In this document: piece by piece, positions 1 through 7,739 of the stretch
How the letters are laid out: each line of letters starts with the position of its first letter
How positions within the stretch are numbered: the first letter of the stretch is position 1
From: an uncultured bacterium
GTDB lineage: Bacteria; Desulfobacterota; Desulfobulbia; Desulfobulbales; Desulfobulbaceae
Length of the DNA: 12,779 nucleotides
Reading direction: 5' to 3'
Assembly: GCA_903896915.1 (NCBI GenBank)
Contig: CAITZN010000428.1
Location: forward strand, 1 to 12,779
Translations under genes and position numbers: made by a program
Notes under the pieces: generated by a model
Told to the model about the DNA's origin: nothing
Databases searched by the model: none
The model's input: only the letters and a program-made list of their open reading frames with translations

Positions 1-874
1 ATCCTTTAAAAATTTCTTTGCAAAGCTTACCCATATTGCCAAGATTCTCGCAATGATGCACTCCACTGGACTTCATTGCCTCAATCTTAGCTTCTGCAGT
101 ACCCTTGCCGCCACTGACGATGGCACCGGCATGGCCCATGCGTCGACCAGGAGGGGCTGTCAAGCCTGCGATAAAGCCAAAGACCGGTTTCTTCATATTG
201 GCCTTAATCCAATCGCAGGCATCCTCTTCAGCATTACCACCAATCTCACCAACCATGACCACAGCTTTTGTGTCTGGATCAGCATTGAATTCTTTGAGAC
301 AATCAATGAAATTGGTGCCGTTGATGGGATCACCACCGATACCGATACAAGTGGTCTGGCCAAAACCTACCTGGGTCAACTGATGAACAACCTCATACGT
401 AAGGGTTCCAGAGCGGGAAACAACACCAAAGGGTCCGCCAGGTTTGTGCATAGGTCCGGGCATGATGCCGATCTTACACTCGCCTGGTGTAATGATACCA
501 GGACAATTCGGTCCGATGAGACGGGTGGTTTTGGTGGCCAAATAATTTTTTACCCGCATCATGTCAAGGACCGGTACACCTTCGGTGATGCAGACAATCA
601 ACTCTACGCCGGCATCAGCAGCTTCCATGATAGCGTCGGCGGCAAAAGGGGGCGGTACGAGAATCATAGAGGCGTTGCAGCCTGTTTTTTCGCGAGCTTC
701 CTTCACGGAGTTAAAAATTGGAACCTCGTCCATTTTCTGCCCACCTTTGCCCGGGGTAACGCCGGCAACAACATTTGTGCCGTAAGCGATGCAGGAGCGA
801 GTATGGAATTGGCCTTCCTGACCAGTGATACCTTGTACAATTAAACGTGTATTTTTATTAACAAAAACGCTCAT
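1..874 (-). CDS. sucD: Succinyl-CoA synthetase (ADP-forming) alpha subunit, stop codon not in window
   Basis: Alpha subunit of succinyl-CoA synthetase, the cytoplasmic TCA-cycle enzyme that interconverts succinyl-CoA + ADP (or GDP) + Pi with succinate + CoA + ATP (or GTP). The minus strand reads [20 protein letters not shown] at the N-terminus, the usual CoA-binding Rossmann start. The phosphorylated catalytic histidine is His248 in [20 protein letters not shown], matching His246 of the E. coli protein. The window holds 291 codons, ending KEIFKG, against 289 residues in E. coli, so the gene is complete or nearly so; base 1 is the first base of the next codon (T). The ATG at 874-872 has a GAGGAA ribosome site about eight bases upstream. 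It follows sucC in the same direction after a 136-bp spacer. A long open frame on the opposite strand (53-844) is only its shadow. Confidence 0.97.
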   Translation of the reverse strand, partial: MSVFVNKNTRLIVQGITGQEGQFHTRSCIAYGTNVVAGVTPGKGGQKMDEVPIFNSVKEAREKTGCNASMILVPPPFAADAIMEAADAGVELIVCITEGVPVLDMMRVKNYLATKTTRLIGPNCPGIITPGECKIGIMPGPMHKPGGPFGVVSRSGTLTYEVVHQLTQVGFGQTTCIGIGGDPINGTNFIDCLKEFNADPDTKAVVMVGEIGGNAEEDACDWIKANMKKPVFGFIAGLTAPPGRRMGHAGAIVSGGKGTAEAKIEAMKSSGVHHCENLGNMGKLCKEIFKG

Positions 875-942
875 TATAAATTCCTCTATGGGGTTTAAGT
901 ATTTTCTGCCTCTGAAATTTGAGTGTTCAATGTCCTTGTGAA

Positions 943-995
943 AGCGGTTGGCAGTTTTATCAACCCGCAGATTGAGTAAACCTTTGCCAACCGCT
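943..995 (-). other. Stem-loop in the sucC-sucD spacer
   Basis: A perfect 11-bp inverted repeat: AGCGGTTGGCA at 943-953 and TGCCAACCGCT at 985-995, with a 31-base loop. It lies in the 136-bp gap after the sucC stop and before the sucD start. In the transcript the second arm is followed by TTTCACAAGG, which has only three U, so it does not look like a normal intrinsic terminator. Plausible roles, all inference, are protection or processing of the sucCD mRNA, or tuning of sucD relative to sucC. Confidence 0.6.
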
Positions 996-1010
996 GAGAC
1001 TCATCTTTCA

Positions 1011-2168
1011 TCAGGAAACGATCTTCGCCACCTTCACGGCTGCATCGGCAAGATCCTTGGCGTTGATCAGGTCAAGCCCTGATTCTGCAAGAATTTTCCG
1101 GCCTTGCTCGACATTGGTTCCTTCCATACGGACTACAACAGGTACGGAGAGTTTAAGTTTAGTAGCGGCCTGAACAACACCTTGAGCGAGAACATCGCAA
1201 CGAAGAATACCGCCGAATACGTTGATCAGAATACCTTTCACAGCAGGATCTTTCATGATGAGACGGAAGCCATTTTCAATAGCCTCGGCATTGGCTCCGC
1301 CTCCGACATCGAGAAAGTTAGCCGGAGAAGCGCCTGCCATCTTGACGATATCCATGGTGGCCATGGCCAGACCGGCACCGTTGACGATGTTGCCGACATT
1401 ACCTTCCAGGTTGATGTAGTTCAGGCCAAATTGGGCGGCTTCGGCTTCAACAGGATCTTCCTCGTCAATATCACGCATTTCCTTGACGTCAGGATGGCGG
1501 AACATGGCATTGCCATCGACGTCCATTTTGGCATCCAAGGCAAGAATTTCGCCTTCGGCAGTAATAATCAGCGGATTGATTTCGACCATGGAACAGTCGT
1601 ACGCGACAAACAATTCGTAAAGATTTTTAACCAAGGCGGACATCTTTTTCTGCAAATCCTTCTCGATCTCAAGCCCGAAACATATCTTGCGGGCATGGAA
1701 AGGTTGGAATCCGGTAGTCAGACTGACATTGACGGTAATGATCCGCTCGGGGGTCTTGGCCGCGACTTCCTCAATATCCATACCTCCGTCCTGGCTGCAG
1801 ATAATGGCTACGGTCTCGGTTTCACGATCAGGAATAACACAGATGTACAGCTCTTTCTTGATGTTAAGCCCCTGCTCAACCAGAACTTTGTTAACTTTCT
1901 TTCCCTGAGCACCGGTCTGCTTGGTGACCAGTGTCATACCGATGATGGCATCGGAAACAGTTTTAACATCTGCCATGGTCTTGGCTAACTTGACACCGCC
2001 ACCCTTGCCTCGACCTCCAGCATGAACCTGGGCCTTAACCACTACTGGCAAGCCAAATTCTTCAGCGATTTTCTCGACTTCTGCTGTCGTGAATGCAAGT
2101 TTACCATTAGGTGTTGGTACATTGTATTTTCGGAATAGTTCCTTGGCCTGATACTCATGAATTTTCAT
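1011..2168 (-). CDS. sucC: Succinyl-CoA synthetase (ADP-forming) beta subunit
   Basis: Beta subunit of succinyl-CoA synthetase, carrying the ATP-grasp nucleotide site and pairing with SucD. The chosen start gives 385 residues (E. coli SucC has 388) beginning MKIHEYQAKELF, the family's standard N-terminus. AAGGAT lies about ten bases before this ATG. The open frame extends 23 codons further upstream (to 2237), but that segment has no resemblance to the family and is left out. Visible landmarks are the nucleotide-binding segment VVKAQVHAGGRGKGGGVKL near residues 42-60, the metal/nucleotide region NPLI...ALDAKMDVDGNAMFRHPD in the middle, and the C-terminal ligase domain with GGILRCDVLAQGV. No key residue appears to be missing. 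It is the first gene of a sucC-sucD unit preceded by about 1 kb without a clear gene. Confidence 0.97.
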   Translation of the reverse strand: MKIHEYQAKELFRKYNVPTPNGKLAFTTAEVEKIAEEFGLPVVVKAQVHAGGRGKGGGVKLAKTMADVKTVSDAIIGMTLVTKQTGAQGKKVNKVLVEQGLNIKKELYICVIPDRETETVAIICSQDGGMDIEEVAAKTPERIITVNVSLTTGFQPFHARKICFGLEIEKDLQKKMSALVKNLYELFVAYDCSMVEINPLIITAEGEILALDAKMDVDGNAMFRHPDVKEMRDIDEEDPVEAEAAQFGLNYINLEGNVGNIVNGAGLAMATMDIVKMAGASPANFLDVGGGANAEAIENGFRLIMKDPAVKGILINVFGGILRCDVLAQGVVQAATKLKLSVPVVVRMEGTNVEQGRKILAESGLDLINAKDLADAAVKVAKIVS

Positions 2169-2265
2169 AGACGCATCCTTTTGCGGTGAATCTGACTTTA
2201 TAGGTGCAAGATTCCCCAGAGAAGTAAAATAATTCAAGTCCCAGTTGACAATTACAAACTACTCG

Positions 2266-2285
2266 GTGTTTCAAGTGATAAACAC
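2266..2285 (-). other. Small hairpin in the presumed sucC leader
   Basis: GTGTTT (2266-2271) and AAACAC (2280-2285) form a 6-bp stem with an 8-base loop, about 100 bases upstream of the sucC start. The loop sequence CAAGTGAT recurs at 2476-2483. This is a short stem, and it may be chance. Confidence 0.25.
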
Positions 2286-2449
2286 TCACTTTTTCAGAGC
2301 TTGACTAGCAGAATTGGTCTGGGGGAAATTCACATGCCAATACCACGAACATCAGGCATGCACTCTAGAGCTCCCAAACACTTCTGTGTGCTCTTCCAAA
2401 ACAATGTTCACCGCCTCTCACACCTTCAAAAACCTTATAAAATGATGGC

Positions 2450-2478
2450 GTTATAACAAGCCAGCAAAGTACGAGCAA
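2450..2478 (-). promoter_or_regulatory. Possible sigma70-type promoter for sucCD
   Basis: On the minus strand a TTGCTC -35 box (2473-2478) lies 17 bases from a TATAAC -10 box (2450-2455). The -10 matches consensus at 5 of 6 positions; the -35 matches only at TTG. It would give a 5' leader of about 275 bases before sucC. This is the best candidate I could find by eye and it is weak. Confidence 0.25.
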
Positions 2479-2650
2479 GTGATAAGTATGAAAATGACGA
2501 TTGGTCGCTTTTTCGATGAGGTGTGGGCAATGAGATAAGGAAGATATCGTACTGAAACGAAGACATACCGACCCCCTAGTTCAACATACAGGCTTCACTA
2601 AATTCCACGCATGCTAAACTCGAGTTTCTTCCGTGAGCACTGGCGCCGCT

Positions 2651-2671
2651 GCCACTTCCGAAAAAACCACT
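2651..2671. repeat. 21-bp direct repeat, copy 1
   Basis: Copy 1 of a perfect 21-bp direct repeat that begins GCCACTTCCG and ends AAACCACT, with a run of six A in the middle. The second copy is at 2884-2904, 233 bases away in the same orientation. The two copies fall in different reading frames of the plus-strand open frame that spans them, so they are not a protein repeat on that strand. On the minus strand each copy can be read as VVFSEVA, but a stop codon directly precedes this reading in copy 2. Flanking similarity fades quickly. Confidence 0.8.
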
Positions 2672-2883
2672 ATAAACTCTGCAAATTCCATGAAGCAGCA
2701 GAGCATGATTCGAGTGATGACAGAAATACGCGGGAGCGAAGGGGAACCAGATCTTCCGGTTGGGTCTGGCGAGGTGAGTGCAACGAGGGCATTTCGTACC
2801 TACGGCTAAAAAATCTGCCTCAGATACGCTCTAGAGTCCCTGTTAAACTCCCTAAAACCATTCCGACAACAACAGTCACTACA

Positions 2884-2904
2884 GCCACTTCCGAAAAAAC
2901 CACT
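2884..2904. repeat. 21-bp direct repeat, copy 2
   Basis: Second identical copy of the repeat at 2651-2671. It is followed by CAAAACTTCG where copy 1 has ATAAACTCTG, so only a weak trace of similarity continues past the repeat. No target duplications or inverted ends around either copy were recognised. Confidence 0.8.
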
Positions 2905-3190
2905 CAAAACTTCGAACTTATAACAAGACAGTTCGCATGGAGTCAAGCGATAATTGCACAAACAAATGATCAGATTCTCCGGTTCCGAATGATCTATTTG
3001 CTAACGTTTACCAACCTGCACGAACCTGATAGTTCCAGAACAAAGACACTGTCCACTACGCATTTCCAAAGGAGTTATTTTTCATGAAGCATAGATGCGG
3101 GAGTTAGGTGACAGAAAATATGGATAGAGAGATTTGGTGCATCTAGATGACTAAGATGATCCCATTAAAGAATGTTATATTTCTTGAATA

Positions 3191-4159
3191 CTATTTGACA
3201 TTAGCTTTAACATCTTTTTTTCTTTGAGAAATATTGTCGATGGAGATCTCCAGCTTATCAATCATGATTCCAGTATATTTCTGAATATTATTTTGAATAT
3301 ATGCTCTCAATTCATGCAATTCTCCGGTGAGAGTTTTCCCATACGGCACATCGATGAACAAATCAATGCGGTGCCCTGCCCTTCCGGTTTTCACCCTGAT
3401 CTTTTTCACCATTATTTCACCGTCATACTCATCAATGCAGTGCAAGATCATCTGTGTCAAGGCAACCTCAGAAATCGATACACTTCCCCCTTTTCCTTTT
3501 TCATGATATTCTGGTTGAACTACCGATTTCTCAAAAAAACGGGAATTCTTGACGCCATCCGGATGGTTGCCACCTTTGAAAAAAATGCGAATGGTGTCGG
3601 AAAGGATCTGGGCATAATCCCTCTTCACTTCAATGGTCGGCACCGGGATCACATGTTTTCCTTCCTCAAATCGGGACTTAATCGCATTCTCGATGTCTTT
3701 TTGACTGGCAATTTCCTCGATATTGATGATTTGGCTGATGGGCGGCAGTTCGAGCGTTTCAGCTAATCTCGTGACCATCTTTTCGGAAGTACCCAGGAGA
3801 AGTATTTTTTTTATCTTCTTCTCCTGGATCATCTGCACGACACTTTTGCGATGCTCAGGGTCTGAGAACAAAGCGGTCTTGATAGCGCTGATATAATTCT
3901 TTTCCCGCTTGGCTGACCTGCCGGCCAAAATAGTGGTGTCATTAATCAGTAGACCATCATCAACAATGTAGGGAACACCTATTTTCTCAGCAAGAAGTTG
4001 TGCGCGAAAGCTCTTGCCGGTCCCGCTCTTTCCGACCAAAGCATAAACGTGGATCCCCTGCAACCGGCCCTTGACACGGCTGAAAAATTGGTAAATCTCC
4101 TTACCAGTGAGATAGATCCATTGATCATCTTTATTATTTTTTTCTGTGGATATACTCAT
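3191..4159 (-). CDS. P-loop ATPase with C-terminal Asp23/Gls24-like domain
   Basis: Predicted cytoplasmic nucleotide-binding protein of unknown function. From the ATG at 4159 it is 322 residues. The N-terminal part has a Walker A motif, GKSGTGKS (residues 43-50), in the context IHVYALVGKSGTGKSFRAQL. It continues with VDDGLLINDTTILAGRSAKR, a segment on phosphate-binding or kinase-like lines (KKILLLGTSEKMVTRLAETL) and EEGKHVIPVPTIEVKRDY. The last part (about residues 227-310: SVSISEVALTQMIL..., KKIRVKTGRAGHRIDLFIDV, then the helix and strand ending DKLEISIDNI) has the pattern of the Asp23/Gls24 (DUF322) family. A basic tail follows. Start choice is uncertain: there is no good ribosome site at 4159. 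An in-frame GTG at 4294 would add 45 residues, including a hydrophobic stretch (AGILRFFTLGYLLNLLSSFVV) that could be a membrane segment. It follows yejA by 198 bp (63 bp with the GTG start). From memory, similar ATPases occur in clostridia and deltaproteobacteria; their role is not known to me. Confidence 0.85.
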   Translation of the reverse strand: MSISTEKNNKDDQWIYLTGKEIYQFFSRVKGRLQGIHVYALVGKSGTGKSFRAQLLAEKIGVPYIVDDGLLINDTTILAGRSAKREKNYISAIKTALFSDPEHRKSVVQMIQEKKIKKILLLGTSEKMVTRLAETLELPPISQIINIEEIASQKDIENAIKSRFEEGKHVIPVPTIEVKRDYAQILSDTIRIFFKGGNHPDGVKNSRFFEKSVVQPEYHEKGKGGSVSISEVALTQMILHCIDEYDGEIMVKKIRVKTGRAGHRIDLFIDVPYGKTLTGELHELRAYIQNNIQKYTGIMIDKLEISIDNISQRKKDVKANVK

Positions 4160-4357
4160 ACAGTGTAATGACAGTGTTGATTTAACTACAAATGAAGACA
4201 GGAGATTTAACAAATATCCCAAGGTGAAAAAGCGAAGGATACCTGCAACCGTCCCATAAGCATATGACTTACCAGAAAAGCCTCTCCTTGTCACGCTGCC
4301 AAAGCCTGCTCCTGCACGACAGGAACCTAATCCACACCTACGTTTGCCACGAACCCC

Positions 4358-6163
4358 TCATTGCAGCCACCAGTTATCGAGCCATTGATCATAACTATAA
4401 TAGAAAGGTAGTTTTTCAGGATGCTTGAGTTTGGCGACATACGCCAGACGATGGTTGGCAAGATACCAATTTGGCACCACATAATATCCGTGCCACAACA
4501 CTCTATCCAAGGCCCGACAGGCTGTAGTCAACTGCTCTTGTGTTTCTGCATAGATAATGGCATCGACCAGAGCATCAACCACCGGACTGCTGATTCCCGC
4601 TAGGTTTTTTGACCCCATGCGGTTCGCCGCCGATGTTGTCCAGTTGTCACGTTGTTCGTTACCCGGGGACTGCGACTGCCCAAAAGTTGTGACCACCACC
4701 TCAAAATCAAAATTTTTAATCCTGTCGGCGTACAATGCCGGATCTATGGTCCGATACGCCACGTCAATACCCAGTTTTTTCAAATTGCTGACATAGGGGG
4801 CGATGACACGCTCAAAGGAGGTATCGGACAGCAGGATGTCAAAATGGAACCGCTCTCCCTGCGCATTACTAAGCGCTCCATCTCGGATATCCCACCCGGC
4901 CTGCTGCAGCAAAATCTTGGCTTCCTGTAAATTGGCACGCAGATTCCCTGGTGGATCCGTGGATGGAGGGATAAGCGCTTGTGAAAACACTTCTACGGGC
5001 AATTGGCTGCGGAAGGGTTCAAGAAGTTGCAGTTCGCTCGCATCCGGCAGCCCTTTGGCGGCAAAATTAGAGTTGGAGAAAAAAGAATTGTTACGGGTGT
5101 ATTGGGAGAAAAACAGAGTTTTATTGGTCCACTCAAAATCAAAGGCCAGGCCAAGGGCCTTTCGCACCCGCCGATCACCGAAGAGCGGCTTTCTTGTATT
5201 AAAGACGAATCCCTGCATCCCGGCACCATTATGATGGGGAAAAGCCTGCTTGACCAATTCTCCGGAATCAAAACGACGACCAGTAAGATCCCGCTGCCAT
5301 TGCTTGGCTATATTCACCATCATAAAATCAAATTCACCAGCTTTGAAGGCTTCAATGCTGACAACCGGGTCTTTAAAATATTTAACAATGATCGTCTCAA
5401 AATTGAAGAAGCCTTTGCGTACAGGAAGATCGTTGGCCCAATAATCGGGATTTTTCTTATAGGTGATCGATTTTCCAGGAATAACCTCAGCTACCAGATA
5501 AGGGCCGGAACCGACAGGAACCGTCATGGCCTCATTGCCGCCGACAGGATTGAAAGGATGGCGCGCATAAAACTGCTTGCTCAGCACTGGTAGTTGAGCG
5601 GCGACCATGTGCAGTTCGCGGTTTGGCCGGGAAAAACGAAATCGGATCCGTTGTTTGTCAAGGATCTCGGCACCGTCAATATCACGAAAATACATCTGAT
5701 AAAAAGGGTGTGCCGAGTCGCTTTTCAGCGTTTCGAGAGAAAATTTGACATCCTCTACAGTCACCGGCGATCCGTCTGAGAACCTGGCTTTGGTATTCAG
5801 AGTAAAAGTCACGGATTTTTTATCGCTGGCCAACTCGATATCTGAGGCAATTAAGCCATATTCGGCAAAAGGTTCATCCAGACTCGGTACCGCCAGGGTT
5901 TCGAAAACATACGGGGACAGACCATGGGGGGCTGAACCTTTAAGGGTAAAGGGATTCATTTTCTCGTAACTGCCGAGGTCGTGCAAAACAAGGGTGCCGC
6001 CTATGCGGGCCTCGGGTGAAGTGTATTCGAACCTTGAAAAATCTTTAGGATACTTCAGATTCCCGTCGATACTGATCCCGTGCGCCGCATGGGACTGTAT
6101 CGGCAGAAGACAGGTGAGCAGAAAAAAAAGAGCGCAGTGTCGTGTCAAGAGAGAGTTCTTCAT
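4358..6163 (-). CDS. yejA: YejA-like extracellular solute-binding protein, family 5 (ABC transporter, oligopeptide type)
   Basis: Periplasmic substrate-binding protein of the oligopeptide (SBP_bac_5) class, closest in style to E. coli YejA, which feeds the YejBEF importer for peptides and microcin C. The start at 6163 gives 601 residues (E. coli YejA has 604) with a signal peptide, MKNSLLTRHCALFFLLTCLL, then a likely cleavage after SHA (residue 26). Family landmarks are HGISIDGNLKYPKDF, GGTLVLHDLGSYEKMNPFTLKG, ARFSDGSPVTVEDVKFSLE, SGPYLVAEV, the FGDRRVRKALGLAFDFEWTNKTLFF block, QAGWDIRDG, and ALDRVLWHGYYVVPNWYLA near the end. Upstream in-frame ATGs at 6247 and 6196 would bury the signal peptide, so they were not used. 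No yejB, yejE or yejF is adjacent: the next gene downstream encodes the ATPase/Asp23 protein. A good promoter candidate lies at 6233-6261. Confidence 0.93.
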   Translation of the reverse strand: MKNSLLTRHCALFFLLTCLLPIQSHAAHGISIDGNLKYPKDFSRFEYTSPEARIGGTLVLHDLGSYEKMNPFTLKGSAPHGLSPYVFETLAVPSLDEPFAEYGLIASDIELASDKKSVTFTLNTKARFSDGSPVTVEDVKFSLETLKSDSAHPFYQMYFRDIDGAEILDKQRIRFRFSRPNRELHMVAAQLPVLSKQFYARHPFNPVGGNEAMTVPVGSGPYLVAEVIPGKSITYKKNPDYWANDLPVRKGFFNFETIIVKYFKDPVVSIEAFKAGEFDFMMVNIAKQWQRDLTGRRFDSGELVKQAFPHHNGAGMQGFVFNTRKPLFGDRRVRKALGLAFDFEWTNKTLFFSQYTRNNSFFSNSNFAAKGLPDASELQLLEPFRSQLPVEVFSQALIPPSTDPPGNLRANLQEAKILLQQAGWDIRDGALSNAQGERFHFDILLSDTSFERVIAPYVSNLKKLGIDVAYRTIDPALYADRIKNFDFEVVVTTFGQSQSPGNEQRDNWTTSAANRMGSKNLAGISSPVVDALVDAIIYAETQEQLTTACRALDRVLWHGYYVVPNWYLANHRLAYVAKLKHPEKLPFYYSYDQWLDNWWLQ

Positions 6164-6232
6164 TTGTCCGTATTGTAATGTTAATTTTTCGGTCATGCAT
6201 CCGTCCCGCCAGACCGGTGAAAAATGATCTAT

Positions 6233-6261
6233 AGTATACGCAATCAATTCAACAATGTACA
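6233..6261 (-). promoter_or_regulatory. Predicted sigma70 promoter of yejA
   Basis: On the minus strand TGTACA (-35, 6256-6261) and TATACT (-10, 6233-6238) are separated by exactly 17 bases. The -10 matches consensus at 5 of 6 positions, the -35 at 4 of 6. Transcription would start near 6226, about 60 bases before the chosen yejA start. The site faces away from leuC and does not overlap the candidate leuC promoter. Confidence 0.55.
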
Positions 6262-6306
6262 GGCGTTATCCTTCCACAACGAACGACCGCTGTTTCAGGA
6301 AAAAAA

Positions 6307-6333
6307 TTGACGAACACCGATGCGGGGTGTAAT
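6307..6333 (+). promoter_or_regulatory. Predicted promoter of the leuC operon
   Basis: TTGACG (-35, 6307-6312; 5 of 6) and TGTAAT (-10, 6328-6333; 5 of 6) are separated by 15 bases, shorter than ideal. A TAATTA at 17 bases spacing is an alternative but a poorer -10. The leader to the leuC ATG would be about 80 bases, pyrimidine-rich, with no leucine-codon leader peptide, T-box or attenuator that I can recognise. Confidence 0.4.
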
Positions 6334-6421
6334 TAATTCAATTTCATCAACATTAAGGGTAGAGTCGTTTCCCAATTGCCCGGCCTTCCTCTTTTCATTT
6401 TCACTTATCTGGAGTTGCTCA

Positions 6422-7708
6422 ATGGGACAAACCATCACTGAAAAGATCTTTGCCGCCCACCTGCGGGACACCCCGACACCGGGGAATATGGTGCTTGATA
6501 TCGATGTTATCATGTGTCACGAAATCACCACGCCCATTGCCATCATGGATCTTATGGAAAAAGGGCTGGACCAGGTTTGCGATCCAACACGGATCAAGGC
6601 AGTCATCGATCATGTCACCCCGCCCAAAGACTCCAAGACCGCCACCCAGGCCAAAATCATGCGTGACTGGGCCAAACGTCATAGCATTAAGGACTTTTTC
6701 GATATCGGCCGCAACGGCGTCTGCCATGCCCTGTTCCCGGAAAAAGGCTTCATCCGACCGGGCAACACCGTTATCATGGGCGATTCCCACACCTGCACCC
6801 ACGGGGCTTTTGGAGCCTTTGCCGCCGGTGTCGGAACCACCGATCTTGAAGTCGGTATCTTCAAAGGGGTCTGCGCCTTCCGCGCCCCGAAATCCCTGAA
6901 AATTGAGGTGACAGGTACCCTGCCAAAAGGTGTTGTCGCTAAGGATATCATTCTCAATATCATCAAAAAGCTTACGGTCAACGGCGGCACTGATCTGGTG
7001 ATTGAATTCTGTGGTCCGGTGATCGATGCGATGAATATGTCGTCGCGGATGACGCTGTGCAACATGGCCGTCGAAGCCGGGGCCACCTCAGGTGTCTGCC
7101 GCCCTGACCTGGTCACCGCCCAGTATCTCTGGCCCTTTATCAAAGATGAATATCAGAGTCCAGAGCAGGCCGCCGAGGCCTTCAGCCGCTGGCATTCCGA
7201 TGAAGATGCGCACTACGAGAGGGTACTGACCCTTGATGTCAGCACGCTCGCGCCGCAGGTCACTTACGGCTTCAAACCGGACAACGTCAAAGACGTGGGT
7301 GAGATGGAAGGGACCAAAATCGACCAGGTCTACATCGGTTCCTGCACCAACGGCCGTATCGAGGATATCCGCGAAGCCGCAGCCGTCCTCCGAGGCAAGG
7401 TCATTGCCAATGATGTTCGCGGCATCCTGACCCCGGCAACCCCGGCCATATTTTCCCAGGCCATGGAAGAAGGCCTGCTCAAAATCTTTATGGACAGCGG
7501 GTTCTGCGTGCTCAATCCAACCTGCGGGGCCTGTCTGGGCATGAGCAGCGGCGTGCTTGCCGAGGGTGAAGCATGTGCCTCAACCACCAACCGCAACTTT
7601 AACGGTCGCATGGGCAAGGGAGGAATGGTGCACCTGATGAGCCCTGCCAGTGCTGCCGCGGCAGCCATTACCGGTGCCATTACTGACCCCCGACGTTTTC
7701 TTGACTGA
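6422..7708 (+). CDS. leuC: 3-isopropylmalate dehydratase large subunit, type 2 (aconitase superfamily)
   Basis: Large subunit of the [4Fe-4S] hydro-lyase that isomerises 2-isopropylmalate to 3-isopropylmalate in leucine synthesis; it works as a heterodimer with LeuD. The 428-residue product begins MGQTITEKIFAAH. Cluster-binding cysteines are Cys308 (GSCTNGRIED), Cys368 and Cys371 (NPTCGACLG). The substrate/cluster region GDSHTCTHGAFGAFAAGVGTTDLE (from residue 120) is intact. The length and style are those of the shorter archaeal/deltaproteobacterial type-2 LeuC/HacA group rather than the ~466-residue E. coli enzyme. Members of this group also act on homoaconitate or citramalate derivatives, so the substrate is inferred. 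CTGGAG lies seven to eight bases before this ATG; an in-frame ATG at 6320 adds 34 non-conserved residues and overlaps the likely promoter, so it was rejected. leuD follows after 31 bp. Confidence 0.95.
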   Translation: MGQTITEKIFAAHLRDTPTPGNMVLDIDVIMCHEITTPIAIMDLMEKGLDQVCDPTRIKAVIDHVTPPKDSKTATQAKIMRDWAKRHSIKDFFDIGRNGVCHALFPEKGFIRPGNTVIMGDSHTCTHGAFGAFAAGVGTTDLEVGIFKGVCAFRAPKSLKIEVTGTLPKGVVAKDIILNIIKKLTVNGGTDLVIEFCGPVIDAMNMSSRMTLCNMAVEAGATSGVCRPDLVTAQYLWPFIKDEYQSPEQAAEAFSRWHSDEDAHYERVLTLDVSTLAPQVTYGFKPDNVKDVGEMEGTKIDQVYIGSCTNGRIEDIREAAAVLRGKVIANDVRGILTPATPAIFSQAMEEGLLKIFMDSGFCVLNPTCGACLGMSSGVLAEGEACASTTNRNFNGRMGKGGMVHLMSPASAAAAAITGAITDPRRFLD

Positions 7709-7739
7709 AATTTTCCTGCAAGAGCATAAAGGATACCCT

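Larger units (their letters stand above)
2169..3190. other. Gene-poor 1-kb region upstream of sucC
   Basis: No convincing gene is seen on either strand. The longest plus-strand open frame (2611-3087, 158 codons) has a random-looking composition, no recognisable domain and no clear ribosome site. A minus-strand frame is open from 2799 down to a stop at 2614-2616 but has no ATG before 2706. The region holds a perfect 21-bp direct repeat (2651-2671 and 2884-2904), a hairpin at 2266-2285, a possible promoter at 2450-2478 and the palindrome CATCTAGATG at 3140-3149. It may combine a long sucCD leader with decayed sequence, or contain an unrecognised RNA or dispersed repeat. I saw no tRNA or rRNA signature. 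Confidence 0.6.

Noticed and set aside
53..844. 263-codon open frame on the plus strand
   Set aside because: It lies entirely antisense to sucD, whose protein is unmistakable; the reading has no family resemblance and arises from the codon bias of the real gene.
1104..1988. 294-codon open frame on the plus strand
   Set aside because: Antisense shadow of sucC, with no ribosome site or recognisable domain.
2169..2237. 23-codon N-terminal extension of sucC
   Set aside because: The family starts at MKIHEYQAKELF, and a good ribosome site precedes that ATG.
2320..2340. Sigma-54-like TGGCAT sequence on the minus strand upstream of sucC
   Set aside because: The -12 GC element is missing at the required spacing.
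2614..2799. Minus-strand frame of about 61 codons ending at the stop 2614-2616
   Set aside because: No ATG until 2706 and no recognisable protein; could be a relic but cannot be supported as a gene.
2611..3087. 158-codon plus-strand open frame in the gene-poor region
   Set aside because: Random-looking composition, no motif, no convincing ribosome site, and the internal 21-bp DNA repeat falls in two different frames of it. Kept only as a description of the region.
6320..6421. 34-codon N-terminal extension of leuC
   Set aside because: Overlaps the candidate -10 box and adds non-conserved residues; the ATG at 6422 has a good ribosome site.
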